A stretch of 64,000 nt of DNA from contig CM049310.1 in NCBI GenBank assembly GCA_026874595.1, positions 87,891,056 through 87,955,055 of the forward strand, written 5' to 3'. Below, piece after piece: positions 48,691-61,300 of the stretch. Below the pieces are notes generated by a model, which worked only from the letters and a program-made list of their open reading frames with translations, had not been told where the DNA came from and made no database searches. A program made the translations under genes and the position numbers. This stretch comes from Sipunculus nudus (Eukaryota; Annelida; Sipuncula; Golfingiida; Sipunculidae). Positions within the stretch are counted from its first letter, which is position 1. Each line of letters begins with the position of its first letter.

Positions 48691-49740
48691 GGAATTTTCA
48701 TCATAGATTAAGATTTCAAAATATTACTAAAATATACAGTGACTTTAAATGGATCAGCAGAATATTTCTATCCAAAATATATAGGAAAATCAGTAGCAAA
48801 CAAGGATACGGCACGGCATGTAAAATCTGTTTATTCACCAAATTCCATCGGCTGTAGTGACATGTTCTACCGTTTATATCTACAAGCGGGTTTCCCCTCT
48901 AACTGTATTTCCATTCATACAATATACCCGTGATTGTATTAAAAAAAACAAAGATTAAACAAGTAAATGACCGGGCTATACGCATTCAAGGATGAAGGTT
49001 TTCCAGAAACACTGGGGCGAGAAGATGGGCTATTCAATTTTGAGGTACATGTAGCAGACATTAAAAAAAATGTCAGTAGGTAACCTGCTAAATTTGAACT
49101 TTTATAAAGATTTTATGGTGTTCTAAATTATATATTTTGATTTCCTGGATTCTTTTAATTTATAAACAACACAGATTCCAAGGCAATCCGGCTCCGTCAA
49201 AGTTATGACCGGTAATACCGATTTTTTCCAACAGACGTCACCACTAGTCCTCACCATGAATAATCTCATTCATTTTAATCTCGTAATAAGTGTTGTTATT
49301 GTTCAGTTTTTATTGTTATTGTTCAATTGATTGCATATAATTATTATATTTAATAGGAACATTTAGACTATACAATTTTATACAATAAATCTGTGACTAC
49401 AAAGAGTATTTCCTCTGTGGTGTGCTTGATCTCCTATTATCGCCCAAAGGAGCGCCATGTCCGGGAGAGAGTTCTTCTCATAGTTCATTTCTGATAAACC
49501 ATCCATTTATGGCCGCATCCCGAGTTCAGAAAAAAATTCGAGATTTTCGATTTTGAGTTTGTTTTAAAGGCCGCGGCGATAAAAACAGGATTTACGGTAT
49601 GCCACATTGGAAGGCATTAACCCGGGTGCTTGGCTATTATTCATAGCAGGAATGAATGCTGGTTATTCCCAACTTTTAAAGTAAAATTCCTTTTTTTTAT
49701 CTATTTATATCTCCTAGAAATGAAGTCACAATGAACTACA

Positions 49741-49889
49741 AAGTCACCTGTCTATTAAGACCATCGCTTGAGTGAAGAGATAACATTTAAATTGGTGATA
49801 AATAACTGACCTGTCTAATAAGACCACCTGTGAATGAAGACCACTTTTGGCCAGTCCCATGGGTGGTCTTATTACACAGGTTTCAATCA
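49741..49889. mobile_element. MITE-like repeat with ACCTGT/ACAGGT ends
   Basis: GACCTGTCTAATAAGACCACC (49809) and GGGTGGTCTTATTACACAGG (49861) are inverted copies, preceded by a second ACCTGTCTATTAAGACC (49746). Confidence 0.6.
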
Positions 49890-51119
49890 AGTTTAAAGTC
49901 ATGTCTGAGACTATAATAGCAGCTTTCTCTTTCACTGAATGACTGGAAGCTTTTCATTCTACAAAGCTGCCAGCAAAAAAAAAAATACCAGATATTTTTG
50001 CTTCTTTGGCATGGGGAAGTACTGCCTAATGGAATCTAGTTAGAGCTTCGTAGAATTCACACACTGTCATCTTATGCCAAGGAAATAATTGTGTAAAATG
50101 ACTAGAAATATGACAACTGTAAAAACAGCTCATTTATAAAAAAGGAAAGATGTGGCTATTTGAGGCTATTAGGGTTTGGAGGATCAATATCAGATTTTCA
50201 TGTCTGCAGATACTGAAAATGGAAATAATTTAGAACAACTGTGATATTATAATATTGTTTTAACATATTTTCTACTTAAACTTGATTCCTGAGCCTTCTG
50301 CTTGACTTCGGTCTAAGTGGTTTGTGCAGTCAAGCCTAGTTTTCACTTTTACATTTATTGATACTTTCTGGCCCTAATGCCTCGACTTATGAGAATGGTA
50401 TAATTATAGTTTACTGTGTTTGTCTTTATGTGTGCGAGGGTTTAAGTTTCAAATATATGTGAAATGGGAAATATTGCAAAAATAAGAAATTAGTGAAAAA
50501 GCAAAATTTAAATGATTATTATTTGATATAAATAATCATAGATCTTATTTGTTCAAAGATCACTATTATAAATGATATCAGATCATTCAGTGTATCAGCC
50601 ATTAAAGATGAATAATTTAATTTCATTTGACATTACCTTGGGTCCTCAATATGATTATTAAGATTTTGCGCACAGTTTATTTCATACAATTAATTCATAT
50701 AATTATGGTTTACTTTGAGTAGGTTTTTCAATACAGTGAGATCACAAAAACAGACTGCTTGCTAAACAATAAAAAGGTGGAGATTAAAAAATTTTGACCC
50801 CTCAAATATGAAGCCATTCATAGTTTGTTATCTAAATAAGCCTGTCAAGACATTAAGAGCCTTAGGGCTATGTTAATAAATGCTGTGTTCTGGAGTTCCA
50901 GCAGAACTCTGAGCTCATGAGCATGGTCATTCAATAATGTAAAATATATGAATCAGGTGTATTCCAAAAGCATATGGAAACTCCTGTGTGATATACCATG
51001 GCTTGTGATAATTGGGATTATTGACTAAAGCAATGATACAATAACCATTGCCTCAAATTATCAATAATAATATCAATACTAGTCCTTTAGTCAAACATAG
51101 TGTTTGTTGTAGTTTTCTT
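49890..51119. other. No supported gene
   Basis: AT-rich. Only short runs and chance frames are visible. Confidence 0.5.
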
Positions 51120-51460
51120 CTTTTTTTTGGTGGAGGTAACTGCCTCCATTCTTTTATTGCTGGCTTAACTAGGAACTCTGAACATCTGCATAATTCCATT
51201 CGATTTTTTGAACTTCAGGACAAGGCAGAATCATGATTATTCTGGCACCAACCAGGCTCTGTGTACTGTAAATCCAGATCCTGGGAGTGTCACACTGAAG
51301 AACCCCCTAAAGGTGGACTCGTTTGTGAGTGAAACACAACAGAGGGTTACTTTGGTGGGTACTGGTCGTTAAAAATCTCACCATGCATTCCTAGGCTGAT
51401 AGCCTCTCTCCCAGTTTTTAGCTCCTGTGCTCTACCCGTTAACCATGGAAAATGGTTAGT
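51120..51460 (-). mobile_element. SINE, second copy of the 32050-32390 family
   Basis: Read on the minus strand, TGGTTAACGGGTAGAGCAC fits the A box with one mismatch, and CTCACAAACGAGT follows in the body. The 3' end forms the hairpin TGGAGG-CAGTTA-CCTCCA, then CCAAAAAAAA. Length and order match the 32-kb copy. Confidence 0.6.
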
Positions 51461-54400
51461 TTGCTGTAAATAGTTTCTGATGTCTTTCAACTGTGAATTA
51501 AGGATCCACTGCAAGGTAACTATGGAAGATTAACTAATTATTCATATGTGAAAGTTACTGGTGCGCCTTGAATATTTTTCACAAGAATTTGTTGGGGTCT
51601 TAAATATACAGTTACAGATTTAATTAGTTAAAACAAAAACATGCACATTTGAACCTAATGAGAACTGACACTGAACATTTAATTACATCCTTCTTAAAAA
51701 TTGACCTGATTGATAATTTCAAACCAGCTGTCATTGTGATTATAATCAGGTCAGGAATAACAACGACTCATACAGATAAACCCTGGCACCTTTATAATAG
51801 CAACTGGATTTAGTTTTATGATTTGAAGACAGTTTTTATGTTTGTCAGTCCTGAATGTATTAAATGAATTTATGAGGGGTTGTTCACATGAATGTGTAAC
51901 GGAGTAAATTAAATACGGGCATGACATTTTACACAAATCATACCAGCATCTGAGAATATTCCTGCAATAGTTGTATTAAAAAAGTCTTAAGATGGTCTTA
52001 TTTAGACAACTTTACCATTGAACAGAAACTTTTTTCCCCTGGGAGTCCCCTCCCTCTCCAAGTAATTTTTTTCAAGGCAATAAAAGTAAACAATTCTGGC
52101 CCATTGGTAAAAACTACATAACATTTCTAGTGTATTCTGTTGTAGATATAATTAGTCCATTCTCAACCAAGTGAAAAAAGCCCTGAATTCCTGCTTATAA
52201 ATAAATGAGCTCCTGTCAGGAAAATTATGTGCTTCTCATTGTGATATGTTTAAAGAAGATCCATCGAGGGCATTGCACTCATGACATGATTATAACCTGG
52301 TGTTCTGGACCCACAACATGTTAAAGGTCCATGAGGACATCATATCTGCCTGTCCTAATGGTATGAAAGTTGTAAACCAGCCAAATAATGCATGGTGTAA
52401 AAATCCTGTTTTGTCCTACACGGCTTGTTGTTGTTTTCCCCAAGCACATACTAACCTGGTTTGAAAATGAAGAAACAGCCGTTCAAAATGGAGAAGTTTA
52501 CGTCAATGCCAATTATTTTGTCATACACCCTGTTCGTTTTTAGCATTCAAGTTGCAAAGTCATGACAAATAAGTCAGATACATGGTTTTCTAGGGGCTTT
52601 AAATAAAATAAGATACTTTTGATAGGTATGTTCAAATTTCTCACTACAAGTTGAGAATGATCTTTTAAAGCCTTATAAGTATGGAACAATATACAAAATT
52701 ACCTACTGAGCTGACTAAGATAAAAAAAAAATGACATGTCTCTGCAGGTGAATGTGTTATTTAAACCCATACCTCACTAATAAAAGGCCAGGCCTCCCAG
52801 TAAATAGGTACAAAACATTTTGTACACTATATATGGTACACTGAAGTAGCAGAATCCATGTGTTATGAAGAGGGTGCTTACCTGGATGTTGCATGATAAA
52901 CAACCTCCAAGTGTACCTCAAAGATAACACGGTTCCTGATGTTCAGAAGATCACAAGACTGCAGTGAACCCTGTCCTGATGGTAACCAACCATAATGGAG
53001 CTTTTGTGTTGTACTTTCATGTGTTTTCACATGACACTAAACTATTAAGCAGAAAGGCTCTGGAGACTTTGGAAAGAAAGGTTGTGTTACTAAAGAAGGA
53101 CATACAGTTCATGGATAATTGATCAATTTTTCTAGCAGGTGAATGATTTAAAACACCCTTTCTGTCCTTTGAGTATGACCTTTCTACAACATCAGCGTCT
53201 CTCATTGATCCTTTTCCTCTACGGCCGAGATGCTATGTTTACAAATATCCTCATTAAAAGATTACAGCAAACATGAAAAATAGTAAAATATATAATCTAA
53301 ATATTTATTATAAGCTCCTCTACCTATTTATTTGGAAGCATCATTCATGGTATATTTTAAAGAAACTTTAGAACTGCACAGATTTTTTCATCAACTAGCT
53401 CAGGTGACATGTTTTTTTCTGTTTCTCAACATAGGTACCTGTACTGTGTTTGCTAATGATTAGCCTGAAAATAAACAAGCTCATATCTCCATCACAGGGG
53501 CAGTAAAAAAAACTTTTTTTAGCAGGAATTAACTAATTTTTTTACCTAGACTAAGCCAGAAAACACATACATTCTACAAATAGGTAAAGGAATAACTGGC
53601 TTGAAGTGTTATCAATAGGTCTATGGGGATATAAACGTGATTTCCAGTAATAATCTTATTGAATGGCCTCAAGCATTTTCACTATAAAAAATCCACTCTA
53701 TATTAAGTCCTGTATCATATATGCTTCACTGGTGGAGGCTACAATCTCAGCTGATGTAATGTATTACTAGATACAGACCTGTACATCTGTATATATTCTG
53801 TAAAATGACAGTGAGTCATCTCGGTATATAGAAGAGTTTTCCTTGTGGATTATGATAATAGGCTTGTCCAGATTTGTTCAAGCTGAGTAATAATTGAGTG
53901 GGTCAGGTTGAGTGGCTCCAGTGTTGCATATGAAATCTGGAGGCACTGAATAACCACTACAATTTATTATTTATATGGATGTGTAGAATCTGTTGGGATA
54001 AAAATTAAAACTGTATGTTAAAGCATGCCTGAAATTATAGGAACATGTACTTGAAAAATTCAGCTGATGTTAACTTTCATATACATTGTAAATGCTGAAC
54101 TGAGGGGTTCTGTTAAAATGAAATGCTTACGCATGATATTAAAACATATATTCAAACTTTGCTCTATATAAGTGCTTCCAAGAAAAATTATTGTGACAGT
54201 TCACAAACTCCACAGCTGCATCACAGGTAAGCACTAGAACAAAGGAGGGCCTTAAACCTGGGTATGGCTCAGGCTTAATATTGCCCAGGATAAAGAAAAT
54301 ATCTATCTCACAATGATACAGAATCCTTTAATTTTAAACATTTTGGTGTTCAAGATTACCTCCGAATTTCAATGGATGGTTTCTTGGGCAAAACCCTCAC

Positions 54401-54545
54401 CTTCCACAAAGTTTCATCAAAATCTGTTTAAAAAACATTCTAAGTAAATTTTTAACAGACGAACCAATCTTGATCAAAACATAGTATCTTGCTACCTGAC
54501 AAATTAAGGCATAAAAACATGTGGAGTGGGTCAGTATAACAGAAA
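51461..54545. other. No supported gene
   Basis: AT-rich. I see no exon with convincing length or splice pair. Confidence 0.5.
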
Positions 54546-56215
54546 AACAAGTGGCCCATGGGTCATGATGCTCAGTCGACTGACATGTTGACAATATGTC
54601 CTTGCACAGGAAACTAATTAAGATAATTTGGTGGCATCATCATTCATGCATATTTTAAGTTCATCCAAGACCCATTAACACACCAAATTTGATGACAATC
54701 CAAAAATACCCCAAAACTCTGAGAATATAGGTCACAGTGACCCAATTTAAGGTTTTAAGGGGAGAACTTTTGAGGAACTCTCAGCATGCCAAGTGAGAAG
54801 ATTCTGGGTCCAATTGTTATGATTTGTGCCCTCCTTTGGTATCAAATTTTCAAATATTCTGCGGTGCGCTTATAAGCCCCTTTTCTCATAGAATATGGGT
54901 AACAGAGACCGTATTTCATGTTTCCAAGGAGACTTTTCATGGACCTTCCTGGATTTTAGGTTAGAATATTCTAGGTCCAATGGTTATAATTTGTGCCCTG
55001 CTTTGGTATCAAATTTTCAATATTGCTAGGGTGCTTATAAGCCCCATAGCTCAGAGAATATGGGTAACAGAGCCCTAATTTCAGGTTTCCAAGGATATTT
55101 TTCATTGACCTCCAAGTCTGTTAACAGACGACCACACCTTTGAAGGTCTCATAAATAGAGAGAAAATGCATAAAAATTGGGAAAAAATTCAGGTGGCGCC
55201 ACCAGTCAGCAAGAACTGATGAAACACTCCATGATGAATACGCATGCAAAGAATCATGACAATCAATGCACAATTTGTTGAGATACTTGAGCTTTTGTAT
55301 AAAATTTATTCTTGGGGGGTCTATTGAGCCCCATAGCTCAGAAGATATGGGTAACAGTGACCTAATCTCAGGTTTCCTAAGAGACTTTTTATGGGCCTCC
55401 TAGCATGTCACGATAGAAGATTCTAGGTCCAATGGTTACCATTTGTGCCCTGTTAACAGATGACTCCATCTCTTAAGGTCTCAAAAATAGAGAAAAAAAT
55501 CGTAAAAAATTGAAAAATACAGGTGGCGCCACCAGTCTGCAGAAAGTGACGAAACACTCCATGACCAATATCCATGCAAAAATATTATGGTGATCAATGC
55601 ATTAGTTGTTCAGATACATGAGCTTTTGTATCAAATTTTCCATTATTCTGGAGGGTACTTCAGAGCCCCAGAGCTCGAAGAAAATGGGTAACAGAGACCT
55701 TATTCCAGGTTTCCCAAGAGACTTTTCATGGGCCTCCCTGCATGTAAAGATAGAAAATTTTAGGTCCAGTGGTTATGATTTCTGCCCTGTTAACAGATGA
55801 ACACATCCTAGAAGGTCTCAAAAATAGAGTAAAAAAAATTGTAAAAAATAAAAAAAAATACAGGTGGCGCCATCTGTCTCCAAAAACTGATGAATCACTC
55901 GATGATTAATATCCATACAAAGAATACGGTGATCAATGCAATAGCTGTTCATATACTTGAGTTTCTGTATCAAATTTTCCATTAATCTGGGGGGTACTTT
56001 GGAGCCCCATAGCTCGAAGAATATGGGTAACAGAGACCTAATTCCAGGTTTTCCAGGAGAATTTTCATGGACCCCACTGGAAGTCAAGTTAGAAGATTCC
56101 AGGTCCAGTGGTTACATTTATTGGACAGATGGCCGGATGGCCAGATGGCCAGACGGATGACGGACAAAGGATGATTGCTATAGCTCAGATGACTTACAGT
56201 CGGCTGAGCTAAAAA
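54546..56215 (+). mobile_element. Tandem-unit element with 5' palindrome and 3' hairpin
   Basis: The 5' end is AACAAGTGGCCCATGGGTCA followed by GCTCAGTCGAC (54570-54580). Its reverse complement recurs with one mismatch as GTCGGCTGAGC at 56199-56209. Internal units of about 330-340 bp are marked by GGTGGCGCCACC at 55192 and 55522 and GGTGGCGCCATC at 55863. Each unit contains ATGGGTAACAG, CAGGTTTCC and GGTCCARTGGTTA. The 3' end has GGACAGATGGCCGGATGGCC, GACGGACAAAGG, and then a hairpin TAGCTCAG...CTGAGCTA at 56181-56211 and AAAAA. No protein is encoded; the short frames at 55606-56160 are unit artefacts. Confidence 0.8.
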
Positions 56216-56982
56216 GTAGGACAGGTTTAATGAACTTGATCTGCAATTTCTACAGTGACAATATGAAGTTAGACCACATAAGCATTGGTGAGAGGGGACA
56301 GGTATTGTCAACCTGATTGTGCTGGTGACATTTTACGAGTGGACAAGAGTCCTGTTTGAGTTTGACGAACAACACTCTCCGTTCAGTGATTCTTTCAAAG
56401 TGATACCTGTGGCGGGAAACAATCAGCACCTGTTAGCGTCAGAACATGACCGGAGAGTGCTATCCCAAAAACAGGCCACTGAGTAAGTACTCGTGAATTC
56501 ACTAATACATGTACTATTTTCATCTTCATGTTTCTGCTACAAAGACCTGACTTCTCATGTTTGCAACAGATTATGGGACCAATATTCATTTAGCAGTTAA
56601 TTCATAGTTGCTTCACGTTTATGGATATATAAATATATGACTTTATATATGTTGTTAATGTATAAATAAACTGAGAGTTATCTCTTTTTTCAAAGTTAAC
56701 ATAAACATATTTTAGAAACATATTTAAAAACATGCTCTCTGTCTGAATAATACAATAAAAAGTCATATTAAACACGCATTGTCTGTTTGACTTTTTTTAA
56801 AACAAATTCATACAATTTTTGAGCTGCTTAAAAAACATACATGATCTCTATTTGACTTATTTTAACAAACTGTATCAGTCACATATTACATTATGCATCT
56901 TCATTCTGGTGTGTTTCTGATAATTTTATTTCTAATAAATATGAACATTTTTAGTGGCCATTATGACTATTATCCCACACAG

Positions 56983-56985
<3 letters not shown>
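56216..56985. other. No supported gene
   Basis: AT-rich with chance frames only. Confidence 0.5.

Positions 56986-57040
<55 letters not shown>
56986..57040. repeat. (TA)27 microsatellite
   Basis: A long uninterrupted TA run, followed by a short ACACACAC tract at 57054-57061. Confidence 0.97.
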
Positions 57041-57044
<4 letters not shown>

Positions 57045-57059
57045 ATAAAAATATACACA

Positions 57060-57240
57060 CACAGTGAAACCTAATTGTGTTGAACTCGTTAAAGTCCAAT
57101 ACCCCTCTTATGTTAAAGTTACAGACTTGATATTCAGGACAAATCTAGTTAAATTATTACCAAAAAAACCCGCTTGTGTCGAACCTCATATGTGTCAGTT
57201 TTCTGAGGGTCCCTTTGACTTTTTCACACTGAGGTTAATC
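57060..57240. repeat. Probable dispersed repeat
   Basis: CAGTGAAACCTAATTGTGTT, then AACCTCATATGTGTCAGTTT, then GGGTCCCTTTGACTTTTTCA and ACACTGAGGTT resemble a short MITE-like family (recognised from general pattern only). No second copy is present in this window. Confidence 0.35.
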
Positions 57241-57291
57241 AATGAATATATATTTATACATTGTTTTATGGTATGGATCCACTTAGTAAAA

Positions 57292-57387
57292 GACTCGTGT
57301 GTCCCAGCTATCCAGCAGCTGGAAATGTATTGTGGAGCATGGGTCATGAATATAAATGAAGAAAAAACAATGTTATTCAGTAATTGT
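57292..57387 (+). pseudogene. Possible non-LTR reverse transcriptase fragment
   Basis: In the open frame starting at 57064, residues encoded at 57301-57384 read AIQQLEMYCGAW, NINEEKT and MLFSN. This resembles the RT segment after the catalytic motif in non-LTR retrotransposons, where a Q-x-x-L helix and W are followed by N-x-x-K-T-x-x-x-F. The upstream catalytic FxDD block is absent and the frame ends soon after, so it is at most a remnant about 30 residues long. Confidence 0.35.
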
Positions 57388-57741
57388 CTACTTCCAGGTG
57401 AATGATTAGTGTAACCCTGGCCATATTGCTTTTGACATATGAGGTTTTACACACTTTGTGAAGGGAGTTATCTAGGGGACAAAAAACCTTAACCTTTTTT
57501 AAACTGCAGCAAAGCAGAAAGTAATTTGCCACCCTGTGATATTTTCTAACAGATTTTAACTGTTTTCTTTACCATAATATGCTTCCATTTTCTGTGATAC
57601 TCGTGAGCAACTGTATTACAGGAAGAGCCTTTAACAAATTGTGAAATGTTTGGCCAGTTTGTGTAGAAACATGACAGTTTTTCCCAATATTAAAAACCAT
57701 TCAACTGTCTACAATTTTCTATGATCATTTATCATAATAAA

Positions 57742-58326
57742 CTCCTGTGACTGTCTGTGATATCAAAAGACTGTCTGTGATTTCCTGTGACTGTTTATGA
57801 TTTCCTGTGACTGTGTGATTTCCTGAGACTGTGATTTCCAAAGTCTGCTTGGGATTTTCTGAGACTCTCTGGGATTTCCTGTGACCCTTTCAGTGTAAGG
57901 GAGATCCTGTGACTAAAAGGATTATATGCAAGTGTAAGGGATTTCCTGTGACAGTAAGGGATTTCATGTGGCTGTCTGTGATTTCCTGTGAAAGTGTGTG
58001 ATTTCCTGTGAAAGTTTGTGATTCCCTGTGACAGTGATTTCCTGTAACTGTCTGTGATTTCCTAGTACTGTCTGTGATTCCCTGTGATTGTCAGGGATTT
58101 CCAGTGACAATCTGTGATCTCCTGTGACGTCTGTGATCTCCTGTGACTGTCTGTGATTTCCTGTGACTGTTATTTCCTGTGACTGTTTGTGATTTCCTGT
58201 GACTTTCTGTGATTTCCTGTGACTGTTTGTGATTTCCTGTGACTGTTTGTGATTTCCTGTGACTGTTTGTGATTTCATGTGACTGTCTGTGAATTCCTGT
58301 GACTGTCTGTGATTTCCTGTGACAGT
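57742..58326. repeat. 20-bp minisatellite (GTGATTTCCTGTGACTGTCT)
   Basis: Imperfect copies with variants CTGTTT, CTTTCT and ACAGT, and with shortened units near 57820-57840 and 58160-58180. The most regular part is 58135-58325. A unit of 20 bp without minus-strand stops creates the repetitive open frames at 57964-58329 and 58091-58390, which are artefacts. Confidence 0.95.
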
Positions 58327-61300
58327 CATTTTCTAAATGTTGCCATGTCGGTACCTTGAATAACACTATATGAAAGTGTACAACATGCAATTTTACTATA
58401 TGTTATGAGTGTTTAAGAATTAATGATAAATTGTAACAGAAAGAACACATAAAAAATGATCATTAGTATCACTTTAAAATCAATATTAGATTATTACAGG
58501 GGCAAAATATTTTGTGAAATTTCCACATGGTTGCACATATGTCTCTTAAATATTAAAAGTCAAACAGTACAAGTATTTCAGCATTTCATGCAAACAAAAT
58601 TTCCTGATTATCCCCTGACTTTTCACTGCTTTTTGTTTTATAAATGTCAAGATCGTAATTTTCTGGAATGCATTTTCACTGCTGTCTAGATTTGGAAGTT
58701 CATTTCTAGCTGTATTGATAACAAGCAATCAAGTAGCCAATATAGCCAAATATTGACATAAAACACAGCTGCCTGAGAGCACATCCATATTTGCTGAGTC
58801 AGAAATTAAGCCTGTTCGCCCTCACATCCAACCAAACACAAGTACTTTAAAAAACCATTGATTGACAGGGTATACATACAGTGCCATGCACCTTTACTTT
58901 AACACAAGAGTATATCCAGAATAAATGGTGCATTGTAAATCAAAAGACCACATGGGGGCTTACTTTCAATAAGGAAATGCCATTCTGTGGTTCTTGTTTC
59001 CATGACTGTGGTATTTCTATAACCTGTAACAGTATACTAAATCTTCAGTTTCTGACTATGATGTGAGGTTCTTTTCACCAACGACCAAAAGCACAGTTAT
59101 CCCATTACTTTGATAAAGCAAAAGGATGCTTTTTCGTAATATATTTAATGTATCATCTCTATACATTAACTGTCATTCTACATCAATTACTTAACCACAA
59201 CAGAGTCTTATATCACAATATATTCCCATAATACAGTCTGTAAAAATACCTTAAACTCTAGATCTATGGCATTTACCCTCTCATCATCGATGTCACACTG
59301 TGTAACCTGATACATGCCTCTACCTTTCTCCACAACTTTTTATAACTACCTGTAAACTGAAGTATCAGATGATGATCATTACTTTATTACTGCTGGGTAA
59401 AACACAGTGATTTGTTAAACTTTCACATGGTTCCATGAATATCTCTTTCAATAAAAGTTTTGAATACTAAATTCTGAAGTTTTCCTATCCAAAACAAAAA
59501 AAAACAACAAAAACAATAGAATTCATGTTTACTTTAGGTGCAGTGCACTGAATCAACTACTTATAGAGGACACATGGGTTGAGACAGTTGACATATTCAG
59601 GTACTGAGGGACTAGCATAAGAAATGATCTTAAATGGTCAGATGACACTCCTGCAGCAATCAGCAAATCTCAGAAGAAAATGTTTTTTCTGAGGAAGATG
59701 AAGGAGTTTAATGTTGATCAAACAATACTTAATATGTTTTATTTCCCTGTAGTATAGAGGGTTGCAGTTTTAGTATGATTGTCTGTTTTAAAGGACTCAC
59801 TGTGATAGTTAATCACCTTAAATAAAAAGAGCTACTGATAGAAAATGTTGCATGACAGTTTGAAGATTCATTGATAAAGTTGTAACTAAAAGCTGATACT
59901 TCAGGAACACAAAATAGTATGGCAAATGAGTCAGGATCTTTAGCTCATTGCTGAGTGTCAGCTGCAGATTTGATTAAGTCTCCCTAATTAAGTTTATAGG
60001 GATTGATCAGTTTATTTTTATATTTATGTTTATTTTATGACCCAGTTAGGGGCCTAGGCAGGAGGATTCCAGGGATTACTTAGCGATTGCATACATCTAT
60101 CTGGTTTGATATTTTTTTTACTCACAACTGATCTAACCATGACATCCCCATAGTAACAGGATTACTAACAACGTGAATGTCACTCTATTATTTTTTTTCC
60201 TACTGCCCTTATCACTATTACAGCCAGATGGATGATCAAACAATATATGGATAAAAACAATACTTTCTTACAACAGAGGTAATTGCCTCTGTCCGTTATC
60301 CAAAATGTGTCTGTAATGGAGAGATGCTGGCAACTGAGAGGTGTCCGCACTAAGGAAGATGAAGAAAGGGGGAGAGAAAGAGAGGGAGATGTTCTGATGT
60401 GCTATATTTCAGCTGCCCTTTCCTGTCATGTCTATAATCCTGTCTTATATCACTGCAAACTGTCGGTTGCCAGAAACCATGAGGTTCTTCCTAATTTCCT
60501 AACAGTTTCCAAAGTGTATGCGACTGACATACAAACTCCCACTTGCAGATTCTGTAGACAGCCCGAACATGAAGGCTGGCCTCCTATTGGTCTACCAGTA
60601 ATTGCCCTGTAAGGATATACTGGTATGTACCTTGGTAATCTTCTATTGATGGACTGCACATGTCCTATCCACATTTTTTTTTCTGTTTTAAAAAATCCCA
60701 GATGGGAGATTCCTGGAATGGAGTCATTCCCCGGTGAGGAATCTAATCTTGCCAGTCCAGGCCCATGATGCATGTTAACTGTGTATCACATATTGACATG
60801 AATTGACTGAAATTTCAAACCCATGAACATATACTGTGGACAGAGTCTAATCTGGTATGTCAGATACATAAACAGCAGCAATAATATCTGTATTATCTCA
60901 TGCCATTAGTTCATGTGCCTGAACACCAAAGTTTTCAAGCTAAAACATCCCATCATACAGGCTTACTATTCCTAATTCACCTGTTTTATACATTGTTAAG
61001 GTTTTGTGTGGGAGTAAACAAAGTCAGCTTGTGTCTGTTAACCATAACAAGACTGCATGTGCATGTGTGACAAATCCAAACAAGTAGAAGTTATATGACA
61101 CTTGAAAGAAGGAAAATCTGTTGAAAGCTTGAAAATCTTGAACTATTAAGATATGGCCACCAGGTGGTGTGCACTATGTTCATATTTGGCACCACAGCTA
61201 GATCACACCCGTTGAAATCTTTTTTCCACTTGTGTACAGTGGTAAGTAAAAGATTGAAGAACAAAATCTAGGAAGATACCATAATATTTATGGTAAAAAC

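Larger units (their letters stand above)
47362..49602. mobile_element. Region bracketed by GCATACCGTAAATC inverted repeats
   Basis: GCATACCGTAAATCTTGTTTT (47362 on) and its near-perfect reverse complement ending at 49602 face each other. Next to each arm are GGCCGC-rich stretches, and TTTATRGCCGCAYCC occurs inside both ends. Either these are two truncated copies of one short inverted-repeat element or the ends of one 2.2-kb unit. The interior includes the CpG-rich patch, so the second reading would make that patch transposon cargo. Confidence 0.5.

Noticed and set aside
57964-58390. Minus-strand frames of 121 and 99 codons rich in TGNH and KSQ
   Set aside because: Artefact of the 20-bp minisatellite with no stop in the unit.
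60640-60775. Possible tRNA or SINE head on the minus strand
   Set aside because: GGAATGACTCC is too far from the B-box consensus and no A box is at the right distance.
61151-61176. GGCCACCAGGTGGTGTGC as another copy of the palindrome
   Set aside because: The symmetry centre differs (CCACC-A-GGTGG), so it is not the GGTGGCGCCACC motif.
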